Counted from the first letter of the stretch, positions 45,717 through 55,808 are shown. The stretch: 64,000 nt of DNA from Aequorivita sp. (GCA_024637015.1 JAGXGE010000004.1:186001-250000); one strand, 5' to 3'. The notes: generated by a model not told the origin, from the sequence alone. Program-made: numbers and translations.

Positions 45717-48029
45717 TCAAAAGTCAAACTCATCCGAGATTTCCTCAATATCAGGATTACCTTCTCGCCACTTGGAACAATCAGTTTCAATGGAAAGATT
45801 TTCGGGACGTTTGAAGTTTCCCGTTGAAACGTCCAAATCCGTATCGGCATAACAACTCTTCATATACATACCCCAAATAGGCAAAGCCATTGTAGCTCCC
45901 TGCCCATAAGCTGTTGATCCAAAATGCGTAGCACGGTCGTCACCACCAACCCACACTCCTGTAACCAAATTTGGAACCATACCCATAAACCAACCATCGC
46001 TGTTATTTTGGGTTGTTCCAGTTTTTCCGGCTATGGGATTTTTAAAATCATACGGATATCCAGTAACTGCATTTTTATAGATTGGAGAATTTACTGCCCA
46101 AGTTCCTCTCAATCGAGCTCCGGATCCAGACTGTGTTACGCCTTCCATTAGACTGACTGTTACGTAGGCAGTTTCATTACTAATAACGTCTTTGGTTTTA
46201 GGAACGTTTTGATAAAGAACCGTTCCATTTTTGTCCTCAATTCTTTGGATAAGTATAGGTTCAACATAAACCCCTTCATTTGCGAAGGTGCTATACGCAC
46301 CAACCATTTCGTAAACCGAAACATCTGGTGTTCCAAGAGCGATTGATGGCACTGCTGGCATATTATCAGTATTAACACCCATCTTTTTGACCAAATCAAT
46401 TACTGGTTCTGGGCCCACACGGTCTATCAATCGTGCGGTAATGGTGTTAATAGAATTTGCGAGTGCATATTTTAAGGTAACCATCCCGCCATAGCTGTTA
46501 CCGGCATTTTTTGGGGTCCAAGGTTTTAATAAATTGTGTCTTCCCGTTGGAATGGTATAAATGGTGTTTGGCAATGTATCACACGGCGACATATGCATTT
46601 GATCTATGGCAGTGGCGTAAACGAAAGGCTTGAAAGTAGACCCTATTTGGCGCCTGCCTGTCTTTACCATATCGTACTTATAGTGTTTATAGTCTATTCC
46701 CCCTACCCAAGCTTTTACTTCGCCTGTCTGTGGGGTCATGGACATCATTGCGGCCTGCAGAAAAGATTTGTGATAACGGATGGAATCCATCGGTGTCATA
46801 ATAGTATCAATGTCGCCTTTCCAAGAAAAGACTCGCATCGGTACTTTCTTTTTAAAACTTTTTATAATTTCTTCTTCATCCTTTCCCTGTTTTTTCATTT
46901 CACGCCAGCGATCGCTTTTTCGCATGGCAGAATTTAAAATTCCCGTCGTTTCTTCTTCCGTAATATCACGGAAAGGTGCGGTTTTGTTTTTTTTGTTTTG
47001 TTCGTCAAATGCTACTTGCAGATGAGCCATATGTTTTTTTACAGCAGTTTCTGCATATTCCTGCATTTTACTGTCAATGGTTACATATACTTTCAATCCA
47101 TCCTGATAAATATTGTATTTACTGCCATCCAGTTTTGGATGTTCCTTTATCCAATCTTCCATAAAATTACGTGCGTATTCTCGGAAATAGGTTGCGCTTC
47201 CCTCATCATGCCCTTGGGGTGTAAATTTTAAGTTTAAAGGAAGGGCTTGGAGAGAATCCATTACTTTTTCTGAAATATAATCGTACTTCTCCATTTGGGC
47301 CAACACAACATTCCTTCTTTCTAGCACCAGTTCTGGTCTTCGGTTAGGGTTATAAAGAGAAGAGTTTTTGAACATTCCAACTAACATAGCAGCTTCAGCA
47401 GTGGTTAATTGTGACGGAGGTTTGTCAAAATAAATATTTGCAGCACTCTCGATACCTACAGCTTGGTTTAGAAAATCGTATTCATTGAAGTACATGGTGA
47501 TTATTTCCTCTTTTGTATAACGACGTTCTAGACGAGTGGCAATAATCCATTCTTTTATTTTTTGAAGAACTCGTTCTATTTTGTTTGATGCCCTTTGGTC
47601 CGTAAAAAATAATTTAGCCAATTGTTGGCTAATAGTACTTGCACCCCCACGGGTTCCCAAAAATGCAACGGCGCGAAGGGTTCCTCTGCCGTCAATTCCG
47701 GAATGATCGTAAAAACGCGCGTCTTCAGTAGCAATTAGGGCGTTTACCAAATGGTCTGGCAAAGAGTCAAAAGGAACGGGGGTTCTGTTTTCTTTATAAA
47801 ATTTTCCAAGAGTTTTTCCGTCGGAAGAAATAATTTCGGTAGCGAGGTTTTTCTCTGGGTTTTCAAGGCTGGTTTCGTCAGGAAGACTTCCAAAGACACC
47901 CCAGGAAGCCAATAGAAAAAACAAAATTACCACGAGTATAAAACCTGCAAAAAGTTTCCAAAATGTTTTGATATGATGGCCTATATCATTCTGTTTTTTC
48001 TTTTTAGGGGCCGTTTTTTTTGTTGCCAT
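45717..48029 (-). CDS. Class A penicillin-binding protein 1A (peptidoglycan glycosyltransferase/transpeptidase)
   Basis: A 770-residue bifunctional cell-wall synthase. The order is a basic cytoplasmic start (ATKKTAPKKKK), one membrane helix (about 28-48), and a GT51 glycosyltransferase domain with ALIATEDARFYDHSGID and GGASTISQQLAKL. The transpeptidase domain carries S464-x-x-K467 (GSTFKPFVY), SxN (ANSINTITA) and KTG (GKTGTTQN). It ends in an acidic tail (EEISDEFDF). It lies five bases after gldH in the same operon. Confidence 0.95.
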   Translation of the reverse strand: MATKKTAPKKKKQNDIGHHIKTFWKLFAGFILVVILFFLLASWGVFGSLPDETSLENPEKNLATEIISSDGKTLGKFYKENRTPVPFDSLPDHLVNALIATEDARFYDHSGIDGRGTLRAVAFLGTRGGASTISQQLAKLFFTDQRASNKIERVLQKIKEWIIATRLERRYTKEEIITMYFNEYDFLNQAVGIESAANIYFDKPPSQLTTAEAAMLVGMFKNSSLYNPNRRPELVLERRNVVLAQMEKYDYISEKVMDSLQALPLNLKFTPQGHDEGSATYFREYARNFMEDWIKEHPKLDGSKYNIYQDGLKVYVTIDSKMQEYAETAVKKHMAHLQVAFDEQNKKNKTAPFRDITEEETTGILNSAMRKSDRWREMKKQGKDEEEIIKSFKKKVPMRVFSWKGDIDTIMTPMDSIRYHKSFLQAAMMSMTPQTGEVKAWVGGIDYKHYKYDMVKTGRRQIGSTFKPFVYATAIDQMHMSPCDTLPNTIYTIPTGRHNLLKPWTPKNAGNSYGGMVTLKYALANSINTITARLIDRVGPEPVIDLVKKMGVNTDNMPAVPSIALGTPDVSVYEMVGAYSTFANEGVYVEPILIQRIEDKNGTVLYQNVPKTKDVISNETAYVTVSLMEGVTQSGSGARLRGTWAVNSPIYKNAVTGYPYDFKNPIAGKTGTTQNNSDGWFMGMVPNLVTGVWVGGDDRATHFGSTAYGQGATMALPIWGMYMKSCYADTDLDVSTGNFKRPENLSIETDCSKWREGNPDIEEISDEFDF

Positions 48030-48034
48030 ATTTT

Positions 48035-48520
48035 TTACTGTTTGGCGGCTTCTTCAACACTGAAACCTACATCTGTAATGCCTTCGAGTTTTGTAACGCC
48101 TTCCACAGCGCCATTATTGCGCATTGCTTGGGCAATTGTTATGGTATATATACCATCTTCAAAAAAACGAACGTGTTCTTTGTAAAATAGCTTGTTTTCC
48201 TTTACATCGCCAATCCCCTGGCCCATCCACGACCCGTCAGGATTGGCCATTCGGTATTCAAGAGTATCGGTAACGGTTTTGCCATGGGGAAAATTCATTG
48301 AAACGATCAAGAATATATTGTTGAACTTATATTCGTTAGTGTTCCTGATGTTTAAAAACAGATTGTAGTTTTTAAGTGAATCCAACTGCGGAAGTTTGAA
48401 CTCCACCACTTCATCGGCACCCCAATACCCATCCATGGCTCTTGTTTCACTGAAAACCGTATTTGATTCACACGATACAAACATCCCGGTTAACAAAAAA
48501 AGTACCAATAACTTATTCAT
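48035..48520 (-). CDS. gldH: Gliding motility lipoprotein GldH
   Basis: GldH is a lipoprotein required for flavobacterial gliding; its exact step is not settled. From ATG 48520 the protein has 161 residues, with a lipobox ending FVSC (Cys17). The family segments AMDGYWGADEVVEFKLP, NLFLNIRNTNEYKFNN and DGSWMGQGIGDVKENK are present. The frame is open further upstream, but that extension lies in the preceding PSP1 gene and has no signal peptide. It overlaps the PSP1 gene by eight bases. Confidence 0.92.
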   Translation of the reverse strand: MNKLLVLFLLTGMFVSCESNTVFSETRAMDGYWGADEVVEFKLPQLDSLKNYNLFLNIRNTNEYKFNNIFLIVSMNFPHGKTVTDTLEYRMANPDGSWMGQGIGDVKENKLFYKEHVRFFEDGIYTITIAQAMRNNGAVEGVTKLEGITDVGFSVEEAAKQ

Positions 48521-49757
48521 TTTTTTTTGGCTTTCGATTTCTGTTTTGATTCCTGGGCTTTTTTGAAGACTTGTTCGTTGGATTATTTTTGGGAACATTT
48601 CCAGCGGTAGCTTCAACTTTGCCTTTGTTTCGACTTTTATTTCGACGTTTTTTGCCTTTTTGTTTCGGCTGGTCAAAGCGTGTTAAACTATCTTGGCCTA
48701 CCACATTGCTATAGGGCTCCTTCTCTGCTTTAGGCACTTCAACTATAAATTCCTCAAGCGCAATCGGTTTTTTACCCTTTTTGTTCAGTTCTATAATTTC
48801 ATTGGCTTTTTCGGCAGTTAGTTCATGCCAGTTCATAAATTCTTTTTCATAAGCATACCAAAGCAAACCTTTGAAAATATCTATTTTTTGGCAAGTGGCA
48901 TATCCTTTTTCGGTTTGAAGCTTTGTTTCAGTATTTGGAAATGATTCCAAAGCCTCCAAATAAGTATCTAGTTCATAATTTAAGCAACATTTCAACTTTC
49001 CGCACTGTCCCGCAAGTTTTTGAGGATTCAGTGAAAGTTGCTGATAACGTGCTGCGGAAGTGTTCACCGAACGAAAATCCGTCAGCCATGTGGAGCAACA
49101 AAGCTCGCGCCCGCAACTGCCAATTCCACCCAAACGTGCTGCTTCCTGCCGAAAACCAACTTGTTTCATTTCAATACGTGTATTGAAAGTACGCGCAAAT
49201 TCTTTTATCAATTCTCGGAAATCTACGCGCTCTTCAGCCGTGTAATAAAAAATAACTTTTGAAGCATCACCCTGAAATTCCACATCGCTTATCTTCATTT
49301 GTAACCCATGACGGATGGCGATTTCACGGGAACGTTTTTGCACATCAGCTTCTTTATCACGAACGCCCTGCCAAATATCAATATCTTTTTGTGAAGCTTT
49401 TCGGTAGATTTTAAGAAGCGTCTCTAAATTAACAGGAATTTTTTTCTTTTTCATTTGTACACGAACCAACTCACCGGTAAGTGTTACAATACCAATATCG
49501 TGGCCAGGCGAAGCTTCTGTTGCTATCACATCGCCAATACTTAAAGTAAGATTTTCTGGATTTTGGAAGAATTCTTTCCTTCCGTTTTTAAAGCGCACTT
49601 CCACCGCATTGAAGGGTTCCATATTGGCAGGAAGTTGCATATTTGAAAGCCAGTCGAACACCGTCAGTTTGTTACAGCCATCGGTTCCGCAAGTACCATT
49701 GTTCTTGCATCCCTTTGGCTGTCCGTTGGCGCCCGTGGCACAGCTGGTACAGCCCAT
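48513..49757 (-). CDS. PSP1-domain (RicT-like) protein
   Basis: A 414-residue cytoplasmic protein. A Cys-rich start (GCTSCATG, then CKNNGTCGTDGC) precedes the PSP1 domain. The conserved cysteine pairs are GSCGRELCCSTW and AGQCGKLKCCLNYE, which in Bacillus RicT take part in Fe-S binding. The C-terminal ~70 residues are highly basic (KGKKRRNKSRNKGK) and may bind RNA. It heads the operon with gldH and PBP1A. RicT homologues act in RNA maturation; the role here is inferred. Confidence 0.88.
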   Translation of the reverse strand: MGCTSCATGANGQPKGCKNNGTCGTDGCNKLTVFDWLSNMQLPANMEPFNAVEVRFKNGRKEFFQNPENLTLSIGDVIATEASPGHDIGIVTLTGELVRVQMKKKKIPVNLETLLKIYRKASQKDIDIWQGVRDKEADVQKRSREIAIRHGLQMKISDVEFQGDASKVIFYYTAEERVDFRELIKEFARTFNTRIEMKQVGFRQEAARLGGIGSCGRELCCSTWLTDFRSVNTSAARYQQLSLNPQKLAGQCGKLKCCLNYELDTYLEALESFPNTETKLQTEKGYATCQKIDIFKGLLWYAYEKEFMNWHELTAEKANEIIELNKKGKKPIALEEFIVEVPKAEKEPYSNVVGQDSLTRFDQPKQKGKKRRNKSRNKGKVEATAGNVPKNNPTNKSSKKPRNQNRNRKPKKNE

Positions 49758-49909
49758 ATTTTTATATATAAAGCCCTTTTCAAAACGAAGAGGGACGAAA
49801 ATTAAACAAACAATTTAATCAGTAAAGATACCAATAAAATTTACGATTTTGGATTCGCGATTTACGATTTTCAGTTAATAGCCTCCAACTTCACACTTCC
49901 AACTTCAAA

Positions 49910-50941
49910 CTACTTTTTGAATTTCAGCTTTTCCGAACGTCCTTTTTTAAATATTTTGTTGCTGTTTGGGATGCCCTGGCGAAGTCTTTTCTGCTCTTCT
50001 TCAGGTAAGTGTATTATTTCGACACATTCCTCAGAACAGCAATTTTCCATAGCTACTGCGCATGTTGAACATTGAATGAAAAGAAGATGGCAAGCTTCGT
50101 TGGCGCAATTAGTGTGTTCGTCACAAGGTTCGCCGCATTGGTGGCAGTGGCTAATAACATCTTCTGTAATCCGTTCGCCGCGACGATGGTCGAAGACGAA
50201 ATTTTTTCCGATGAATTTATTTTCCAGACCTTGATTTTCAACTTGACGTGCATATTCAATAATCCCGCCTTCCAGCTGGAAAACATTTTTGAAACCTTTG
50301 TGTTTGTAATATGCGCTGGCTTTTTCGCAACGGATTCCGCCCGTGCAGTACATAACCAGTTTTTTGTCTTCTTTGTGATCTTTTAAATCTTCTTCAATAA
50401 TATCCAAAGAATCGCGAAACGTATCAACATCTGGCGTTACAGCGTTTTTAAAATGGCCTATTTCGCTTTCGTAATGGTTTCTCATATCTACCAAAACAAC
50501 GTTTGGATCTTCAATTAATTCATTGAATTTTAAGGCATCAACGTGAATTCCTTTGTTGGTTACGTCAAAAGTTTCATCATTTAAACCATCGGCTACAATC
50601 TTGTCACGGACTTTTACTTTTAGTTTTAGAAAAGATTTTAAATCCTGCTCGATGGCAATGTTCAAGCGAACGTCTTTTAGAAAATAAATCCCGTCCAGAA
50701 ATTCCTTGAATTCAATAAATCTTTTTGCCGGAACGGAAAGTTGGGCATTTATGCCTTCGTGGGCAACATATATGCGGCCCAAAACATCCTGCTCGTGCCA
50801 AGCGATAAACAAATGATTTCTAAAAAGATGCGGATTGCCAATTTTGGCATATTGATAAAAAGAAAGGGTAAGCCGTTCCTCGCCGGCCTGTTCCAAAAGT
50901 GTTTCCCTCTCTTTTGCACTTAATTTATTGTACAGTTGCAT
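49910..50941 (-). CDS. trhO: tRNA uridine(34) hydroxylase TrhO (rhodanese-related)
   Basis: TrhO uses O2 to make 5-hydroxyuridine at the tRNA wobble position. The 343-residue protein has the N-terminal YceA-type acylphosphatase-like domain (GRIYVAHEGINAQLSVP). A rhodanese domain carries the catalytic Cys in VMYCTGGIRCEKASAYY, and a Cys-rich tail follows (CHQCGEPCDEHTNCANEAC, then CSTC and CCSEEC) that looks like a zinc-binding module. It has its own start region and runs convergent to no neighbour. Confidence 0.92.
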   Translation of the reverse strand: MQLYNKLSAKERETLLEQAGEERLTLSFYQYAKIGNPHLFRNHLFIAWHEQDVLGRIYVAHEGINAQLSVPAKRFIEFKEFLDGIYFLKDVRLNIAIEQDLKSFLKLKVKVRDKIVADGLNDETFDVTNKGIHVDALKFNELIEDPNVVLVDMRNHYESEIGHFKNAVTPDVDTFRDSLDIIEEDLKDHKEDKKLVMYCTGGIRCEKASAYYKHKGFKNVFQLEGGIIEYARQVENQGLENKFIGKNFVFDHRRGERITEDVISHCHQCGEPCDEHTNCANEACHLLFIQCSTCAVAMENCCSEECVEIIHLPEEEQKRLRQGIPNSNKIFKKGRSEKLKFKK

Positions 50942-51176
50942 GCTATACTTTTTTAGGTGAAAAAGAATTGATTTTAGTAACAGTGCAAAAATACGGGTTT
51001 TAATAAGATTAGAAAGGTTTAAATCTTTTTAATGGTTTACTTTTTTATAGAAATGTAGGAAAAACACTTCGATAAAAAAGGGGGAAATCCCCCTACAACA
51101 ACAGGGAAAATCCTGTTTTATATTATTAAAAATTAGCATAGTTTTAACAAATCAACTAACTTTAATCGACCAAAGT

Positions 51177-53797
51177 ATGAAAACACACGCCCACACGCCC
51201 TTACAGTCATTGTTCTCTTTTTTCTTTTTTTTATAATTGCTACCAATTCAGTATTTTCCCAAACAGATGACTTTTGTGGAACAGACGCATCACTTTATAA
51301 TACTCCCTCAACTTTAGGGAAGTCGGTAAACCTTATTGATTATACTAAAAAAACTTTGAATATTTTCTTTTGGCATTTACGTCAAGATGATGGTTCGGGC
51401 CCTCCAAATATAGAAACTGAAGATTTTTTAAATGCTCGCAATAATTTAAATAATGCATTCAATGAGCTAAATATATGTTTTAACCTTGTTGGATATGATA
51501 CGATAAGAAATAGTTATTACGAGAATAATATTTCTATGTTGCAATTAGGTAGCTTGGTAACCTATGCCAAAAGTATTGGAAAATATAGAGAAGATGCTAT
51601 TAATGTATACCTTTTTAGACCTACTTCTGGCGCGGGTGTAGCTAATTACAGTGCAGTAGGAGTAGGGTCATGGCAATTTAAAAATAATTTAATTGGACAG
51701 ACCTTGGTGCATGAAGTTGGTCATTTCTTGGGTTTATGTCATACTTTTGGATGTAGCAATCATAGACCAAGCCCAACAAACTGCGAACGAGTAACCCGAA
51801 ATATAAATGATCCAAATTATAATGCGAATGATGCGGGAGATAGTGTTATAGATACCAATGCAGTACCCAACTTTTTTAAAGAACAGCACAATTATTTTGC
51901 TTATGCTGTAGAGGAGGCAAATATAGGTTATTCGTGGGTAGAGGCCCGAAATCTCGCATCAAGGGAAAATGGATTCATAGGATTGCCAGAAGCAGCCGCA
52001 ATAGAGCAGGCGCTGGTTGATTATGGTTTTACGCAAAATGAAATTAATCATTTAAAATTTAACCCTGCAATTGATTATGCATACACTAACCTTTTAAATT
52101 GTAGCTACAATCCTGATAGTAGAGTAAATAATCCAAACAACGACTTTTTTAAAGATTGTGGTGGAACACCCTATCAAATTTCGCAAATGGATATTCATAA
52201 TTTCCTGTCATATTCAACTAATGAATGTAGAAATACTTTAACATCTGGTCAGGGAGTAAAAATTCATCAAACTATAGAAGACCCTGCTAATAGCAATAGT
52301 CCACTTGTTAAAGCAGTATCTCAATATTCTATAGATTTATATATTTCGGATACAGAAACTGACCATGGACAAGAACCCAATATACATACCGATATTTTTT
52401 GGAACAGTAAAGATATTTGGGTCAGGAATCAAAATGACGGCACTGTTGTTCAAGAACATCAAAACCCAATTTATGATCCCATCAATCCTAATTATGTTTA
52501 TGTAAAAGTTAAGAACAAAGGTTGCAGTACATCTTCAGGCAGCGACCAGCTAAAACTTTATTGGGCAAAGGCAAATACAGCTCTAGACTGGCCTATATAT
52601 TGGAATGGTCAAGTGACTATAGGAACTATACCTATGGGTGGTGAACTGGGCACATTAACTATTCCTCCAATACCCCCAGGAGAGGAGTCCATTTTGGAAT
52701 TTGAATGGTATGTGCCCAATCCTTCAGATTATGGCGGCAATCCAAACCCATGGCATTTTTGTTTATTAGCACGTATAGAATCCAATGACGACCCCATGGC
52801 TTTTCCTGAAGTAAATTTTATCACTGACAATGTTAAAAACAATAATAATATAGCTTGGAAAAATACAACTGTAATCGAAGTTATTCCAAATACACCTAGC
52901 ATAGGTGCGGTTATTGGGGTATGCAATCCCTTAAGCATATCCAAAACCTACAGCTTAGAATTTGTAGCAAATATCAATGAGCCCGGAAAGGCAATTTACC
53001 AAGAAGCTGAAATAGGTATTGAAATGGATGATGTTCTTTTTGATGCCTGGGAAAGAGGCAATAATATTGGCGCTAATTTTGCGACCACCGCAAATGATCA
53101 TAAAATAATAGCAACGGGCAATAATGTTTTGATAGACGATATAGCTTTTGGAGCCAATGAATATGGCACTGCTTATATTACCTTTAATTTTTTAACAAAA
53201 GAATTGACCAATAAACAAAATTATGCCTATCAGGTCATTCAGCGGGATAATGCTACAGGTAAAATTATTGGAGGTGAAACCTTTGAAATAAAAAAACAAC
53301 CCCGAGGTATCTTTACTGCGGATGCAGGCGATAATCAGGAAATAGATAGAAACGAAAGTATTACCATTCAAGCGGATGATATTAATGAAGATGCAGTTTA
53401 TAATTGGTATGCTCCAGATGGAACCCTCATATATACGGGCTCAGCATTAACCGTATCACCCGAAATGACACAACAATACAAACTGGAAATCATTTCAGAT
53501 TTAGATGGACTGAAAGATTATGATGAAGTAACCGTAACCGTAAATCCATATAGAATTATAAGTATGGCCCCTAATCCAGTAAGTGCACAGTTAACCATAG
53601 AATATATGGCAGAAGGGGTAACTTCTGCTTATATCATGGTTCTAAACCAAAGCTCAGGTATATCAGACAATTATATTTTAGATACTAATCTTGATGAGAT
53701 TAGTCTAGACATGTCTAACCGATCAACTGGACTGTATTCCATTATTTTAATTTGTGATGGTGAAATACAGGATTCAAAAAACCTCGTGAAACAATAA
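51177..53797 (+). pseudogene. Secreted zinc metalloprotease with T9SS tail, frameshifted in its signal peptide
   Basis: The main frame (open from about 51236) encodes an M43-like zincin with the extended motif HEVGHFLGLCH at 51710-51742. CARDB/FN3-like beta domains and a T9SS tail (MAPNPVSAQLTIEY, then MSNRSTGLYSIIL, ending NLVKQ) follow. The natural ATG at 51177 begins a good signal peptide (MKNTRPHALTVIVLFFLF) but stops at 51234, because the T6-C-T7 tract (51219-51232) is one T short. One added T restores ...FFIIATNSVFSQTDD. Without it, translation could start only at TTG 51356 and lack export. It could be a true mutation, a phase-variable tract or a sequencing error. Confidence 0.8.
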
Positions 53798-53815
53798 TTT
53801 AAAATATTTACTACT

Positions 53816-54715
53816 ATGAAAACACTATATAATTTAACTCAAAAAGCATTAAGCTGTATTGTTCTCTTCTTTTGCTTCTCTCTACTGTCCTTTAACCTTT
53901 ATGGACAAGTAACAAACATTCCAGACCCCAATTTTGAACAGGCACTGATTGACTTAGGGATTGATAGTGACGGTATAATAAACGGTCAGGTATTAACAAG
54001 CGACATAGAAAATGTAACAACACTAAATGTTGTAAATAAAGGGATAGAGGATTTAACGGGTGTTGAGGGGTTTGCTTCTCTTGAGAATCTGGATGTCACT
54101 AATAATATTCTTAACAATCTTGATGTGAGTAGCAATATTCAATTGAAGGAGATAACTTGTTCTAATTGGGATGGTTTTGCTAACTTAAATATTATGTCTT
54201 TAGATCTTTCAAATAACATAAATTTAGAATTGCTTTATGCTGAAAATCTATTTTTATTGGAAGAGCTAAACCTAAAAAATGAAAATAATACTATTTTAAC
54301 TGTTATGCTAACTTGTGATTTTGAAGGCAACCCATGCGTTTTACCTTTAACCTGTGTAACGGTAGATGATGAAGTAGCTGCAACAAATGATGAACCACCG
54401 TATGATACATGGTATATAGCGGCTGATTTTATTTATTCTGAAGATTGCACGTTGGGCATTTCCAGCCAAGAGGTTAATTTATTTTCAATCTATCCGAACC
54501 CAGCACAAAACGAACTCTTCATAACTTCAAAAAACAGTTCTGTAAATCTTAAAATAAAAATCTACAATCTAGAAGGCAAACTTTTAAGCACAAAAGACAT
54601 TGCGTTTGAAAAGCAGGTTTCCATAGATGTTTCAAACCTAACAAGCGGTATCTATTTTCTAAACATTGAAGATGAAAACGGCAATACAACAATCAAAAAA
54701 TTTATAAAACAATAA
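53816..54715 (+). CDS. Secreted leucine-rich-repeat protein with T9SS sorting domain
   Basis: A 299-residue protein with a signal peptide ending NLYGQ. The segment IPDPNFEQALIDLGID is the usual cap of flavobacterial internalin-like LRR proteins. A few LRR units follow (TTLNVVNKGIEDLTGVEGF, then LENLDVTNNILNNLDVSSN), and then a Cys-containing stretch. The type-A T9SS tail has IYPNPAQNELFITS and ends KKFIKQ. It lies 18 bp after the frameshifted protease and may be co-transcribed. It probably acts in surface binding. Confidence 0.85.
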   Translation: MKTLYNLTQKALSCIVLFFCFSLLSFNLYGQVTNIPDPNFEQALIDLGIDSDGIINGQVLTSDIENVTTLNVVNKGIEDLTGVEGFASLENLDVTNNILNNLDVSSNIQLKEITCSNWDGFANLNIMSLDLSNNINLELLYAENLFLLEELNLKNENNTILTVMLTCDFEGNPCVLPLTCVTVDDEVAATNDEPPYDTWYIAADFIYSEDCTLGISSQEVNLFSIYPNPAQNELFITSKNSSVNLKIKIYNLEGKLLSTKDIAFEKQVSIDVSNLTSGIYFLNIEDENGNTTIKKFIKQ

Positions 54716-54724
54716 CCTATTCAA

Positions 54725-54772
54725 AAACTCACAAACTCACAAACTCACAAACTCACAAACTCACAAACTCAC
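54725..54772 (+). repeat. Octamer microsatellite (AAACTCAC)6
   Basis: Six perfect tandem copies of the 8-mer AAACTCAC occupy 54725-54772, between the LRR gene and the two-repeat hypothetical gene. The unit length is not a multiple of three and the array is outside both genes. Changes in copy number would alter the promoter spacing of the downstream gene rather than a reading frame. Confidence 0.95.
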
Positions 54773-54813
54773 AAATCAACAATACGCAATACTAACATCT
54801 AAATACTTAAATC

Positions 54814-55545
54814 ATGGCATCAAAATCAGAAGTAGGCCACGCTAAAAATGTAGCGAACTTCCAAGACCTTATCGCCTTTGTAGAAGGTTATGGCCCATCC
54901 TATAACCCTTCAAAAACAAGTCTAACCGCAGAACAGCTCACCGCCCTGCACAACACGGCAAACGGCAGTCTGCAAACGGTAATCAATCTAAACACGGCAT
55001 ATAATGATGCCGTAAACAGCCGCGTAGAAGCCTTTGCAGGCCTTCGCCCTCTCAGCACGCGCCTTGTTAACGCCTTGGAAGCCACAGACGCCACCCAAGA
55101 AAAAATAGAAGATGCAAAAGGCTACAACCGCAAAATCCAAGGCCAACGTGCCTCAACAGAAGAAGAGCCCCTGGACCCAAACCAACCCGCCCCAAAAAGG
55201 ATCAGCACCAGTCAACAATCTTATGACCAACTTATCCAACATTTTGAAGGTCTAATCTCGGTCTTGGCCTCAGAACCAAGCTATGCCCCAAACGAAACAG
55301 ATTTACAGATAACATCCCTACAAGCAAAATCACAGGATTTAAGAGACAAAAACAACCAAGTTGCCACCGCATACACCGCCGTAAGCAACGCCCGTCTGGA
55401 AAGAAACAGGATTCTCTATCAGGAAAACACAGGGCTAGTGGACACCGCCCTCGATGTAAAAAAATACGTCAAGTCCGTGTACGGTGCTTCCAGCGCAGAG
55501 TACAATCAAATAAAAGGCATAAAGTTTAAAAACGAAAAAGATTAA
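54814..55545 (+). CDS. Two-repeat helical protein of unknown function
   Basis: A 243-residue cytoplasmic-looking protein without signal peptide or Cys. It is made of two related helical repeats: residues about 16-90 (FQDLIAFVEGYGPSYNPSK ... AYNDAVNSRVEAF ... TRLVNAL) and about 135-225 (YDQLIQHFEGLISVL ... SYAPNE ... AYTAVSNARLERN ... LVDTAL). Between them lies a KIQGQRAST...PNQPAPKR linker. I recall similar unnamed proteins in other Bacteroidetes but know no function. The gene is clearly more GC-rich than its neighbours. A 21-bp repeat array begins 72 bp after the stop. Confidence 0.75.
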   Translation: MASKSEVGHAKNVANFQDLIAFVEGYGPSYNPSKTSLTAEQLTALHNTANGSLQTVINLNTAYNDAVNSRVEAFAGLRPLSTRLVNALEATDATQEKIEDAKGYNRKIQGQRASTEEEPLDPNQPAPKRISTSQQSYDQLIQHFEGLISVLASEPSYAPNETDLQITSLQAKSQDLRDKNNQVATAYTAVSNARLERNRILYQENTGLVDTALDVKKYVKSVYGASSAEYNQIKGIKFKNEKD

Positions 55546-55617
55546 ACGCTCTTTTGCTCAATAACCAACGGCGCCTGTTCTAGTGTCATACTGAGCTTGT
55601 CGAAGTATTTTCTCGAC

Positions 55618-55806
55618 CACTTTTATACATATTGCTTCCGCTTTAACAAGTATAGCTTTCACTTTAACAAACAGGCTCCCCGCTTTTTATATAATGTCGA
55701 CCGCATTAACTAATCTTGTGGTCGCCATTTATCTTTTCGCTGCCGCATTAACAAATATCCCTTTCAATTTAACAATTCTTGCGTCCGCACTTATACTATT
55801 ACCTTC
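55618..55806. repeat. Degenerate 21-bp tandem repeat array (nine units)
   Basis: Nine consecutive units of exactly 21 bp start at 55618, 55639, 55660, 55681, 55702, 55723, 55744, 55765 and 55786. Nearly all start with C-(G/A)-C, and most continue as CGCWTTAACAA-like sequence. The 21-bp phase never slips. On the plus strand one frame stays open from 55595 to 55825 and reads as heptads of the type ALTNxxx, but it has no proper start. The minus strand reads as heptads such as AEAxIVK but has two stops. Confidence 0.8.
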
Positions 55807-55808
55807 CG

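Noticed and set aside
48521-48676. N-terminal extension of GldH
   Set aside because: The extra residues are highly basic, lie inside the PSP1 gene and would bury the lipoprotein signal that begins at 48520.
49845-49909. Repeated TTTACGATTT and CTTCCAACTTC words downstream of trhO
   Set aside because: Too short and irregular to be called a repeat array; probably low-complexity AT-rich spacer.
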